In this document: piece by piece, positions 40,834 to 40,944 of the stretch
How positions within the stretch are numbered: position 1 is the stretch's first letter
Layout of the letters: the number at the start of each line of letters is the position of its first letter
Origin: an uncultured Bacteroidota bacterium
GTDB lineage: Bacteria > Bacteroidota > Bacteroidia > Flavobacteriales > Flavobacteriaceae
NCBI GenBank assembly: GCA_903888655.1
Contig: CAISUR010000395.1
Coordinates: 1 to 40,944 of the forward strand
Direction: 5' to 3'
Length of the DNA: 40,944 bases
Position numbers and translations under genes: made by a program
Notes under the pieces: model-generated
What the model was told of the DNA's origin: nothing
Database searches by the model: none
What the model saw: only the letters and a program-made list of their open reading frames with translations

Positions 40834-40944
40834 GGATTTAATATTGGTAGAATTTCAATTAATAGGAAACAAATTAATCTCGTTAGGAATTTAATATTGC
40901 GGAATTCATTTGCTATGAAACAAATTAATCCCGTTAGGGATTTA
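40783..40944. repeat. Tandem hairpin repeat, about 51-53 bases per unit, cut by the window end
   Basis: Three units (40783-40833, 40834-40886, 40887-40937) and the start of a fourth. Each begins G(A/G)ATTTAATATTG and ends AAATTA, then T(C/T)CCGTTAG or a variant. Across each unit border the sequence ATCCC-GTTA-GGGAT is palindromic. Units 1 and 3 differ at two of 51 positions, and the fourth begins like unit 2, so the real period is a 104-base pair of units. Unit 1 is the 3' end of the 69-residue gene. Not a CRISPR array (see rejected items). Confidence 0.85.

Noticed and set aside
40783..40944. CRISPR array at the right end
   Set aside because: The stretches between conserved blocks are only 18-20 bases, two of the three are identical, one is protein-coding, and no cas gene is present. 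A hairpin tandem repeat explains it better.
1..40944. tRNA, rRNA or riboswitch genes
   Set aside because: Reading the intergenic regions on both strands, I saw no cloverleaf, CCA-ending tRNA shape, rRNA text or known riboswitch core.

Overview
The window is AT-rich and almost certainly chromosomal DNA of a Flavobacterium-like member of the Bacteroidota (Flavobacteriia). Three things support this. First, it carries the type IX secretion (T9SS) and gliding cluster porV-porU-gldJ. Second, it has two proteins with C-terminal T9SS sorting domains plus an orphan third sorting domain. Third, many genes are preceded by the Bacteroidota -7 promoter box TAnnTTTG rather than by a strong Shine-Dalgarno sequence. 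No rRNA, tRNA, transposase, integrase or phage gene is visible. Both ends cut through something: a hutU gene at the left, and a tandem hairpin repeat at the right, where an assembly could naturally break.

Layout. 1-2.4 kb: start of hutU (minus), a small DUF5522 protein and a T9SS cargo protein. 2.4-5.7 kb: a plus-strand group with a PLP-dependent deaminase-like enzyme, a LysM glucosaminidase and hemL. 5.7-9.0 kb: minus-strand pdhC, pdhA and cdd. 9.0-16.2 kb: the T9SS/gliding block porV and porU (minus) with gldJ (plus). 16.2-21.7 kb: murF, a glycosyltransferase, a MiaE-like hydroxylase, a frameshifted murI, a pseudouridine synthase and a SnoaL-like protein. 21.7-25.3 kb: mscS and a repeat-rich stretch holding an orphan sorting domain and a T9SS cargo protein. 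25.3-30.3 kb: tsaB and a TolC/HlyD export pair (minus), then a DUF4403 lipoprotein. 30.5-35.3 kb: saccharopine dehydrogenase-like protein, a DUF3108 protein, two small membrane proteins and pckA. 35.5-39.5 kb: hemD-DUF4271 (minus) and a plus-strand group of polyprenol-phosphate mannosyltransferase, dihydroorotase and a DUF4296 lipoprotein.

The accessory part is the last 1.4 kb. It encodes a close DpnI homologue, a restriction enzyme for methylated GATC. A 69-residue protein is translationally coupled to it by an ATGA overlap. Immediately upstream, behind a good -7 box, lies a 14-codon reading frame whose product carries KPFLKWADGKK, nearly the N-terminal signature of Dam/DpnM-type adenine methyltransferases, followed by a stop. 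I read this as a locus where a methylase-containing (DpnII-like) cassette was replaced by a DpnI-like cassette, leaving the old promoter and first codons. The 3' end of the small gene runs into a hairpin repeat and is itself duplicated with a 104-base period up to the window end.

Other points worth attention are the glutamate racemase gene, broken by one base exactly at an in-frame A AAA AAA slippery heptamer; family-type intergenic repeats around the second T9SS cargo gene; repeat-like DNA coding for linkers in pdhC; and a terminator-like hairpin between the mscS promoter and its start codon. Function names come from reading the protein sequences by eye, without database searches.
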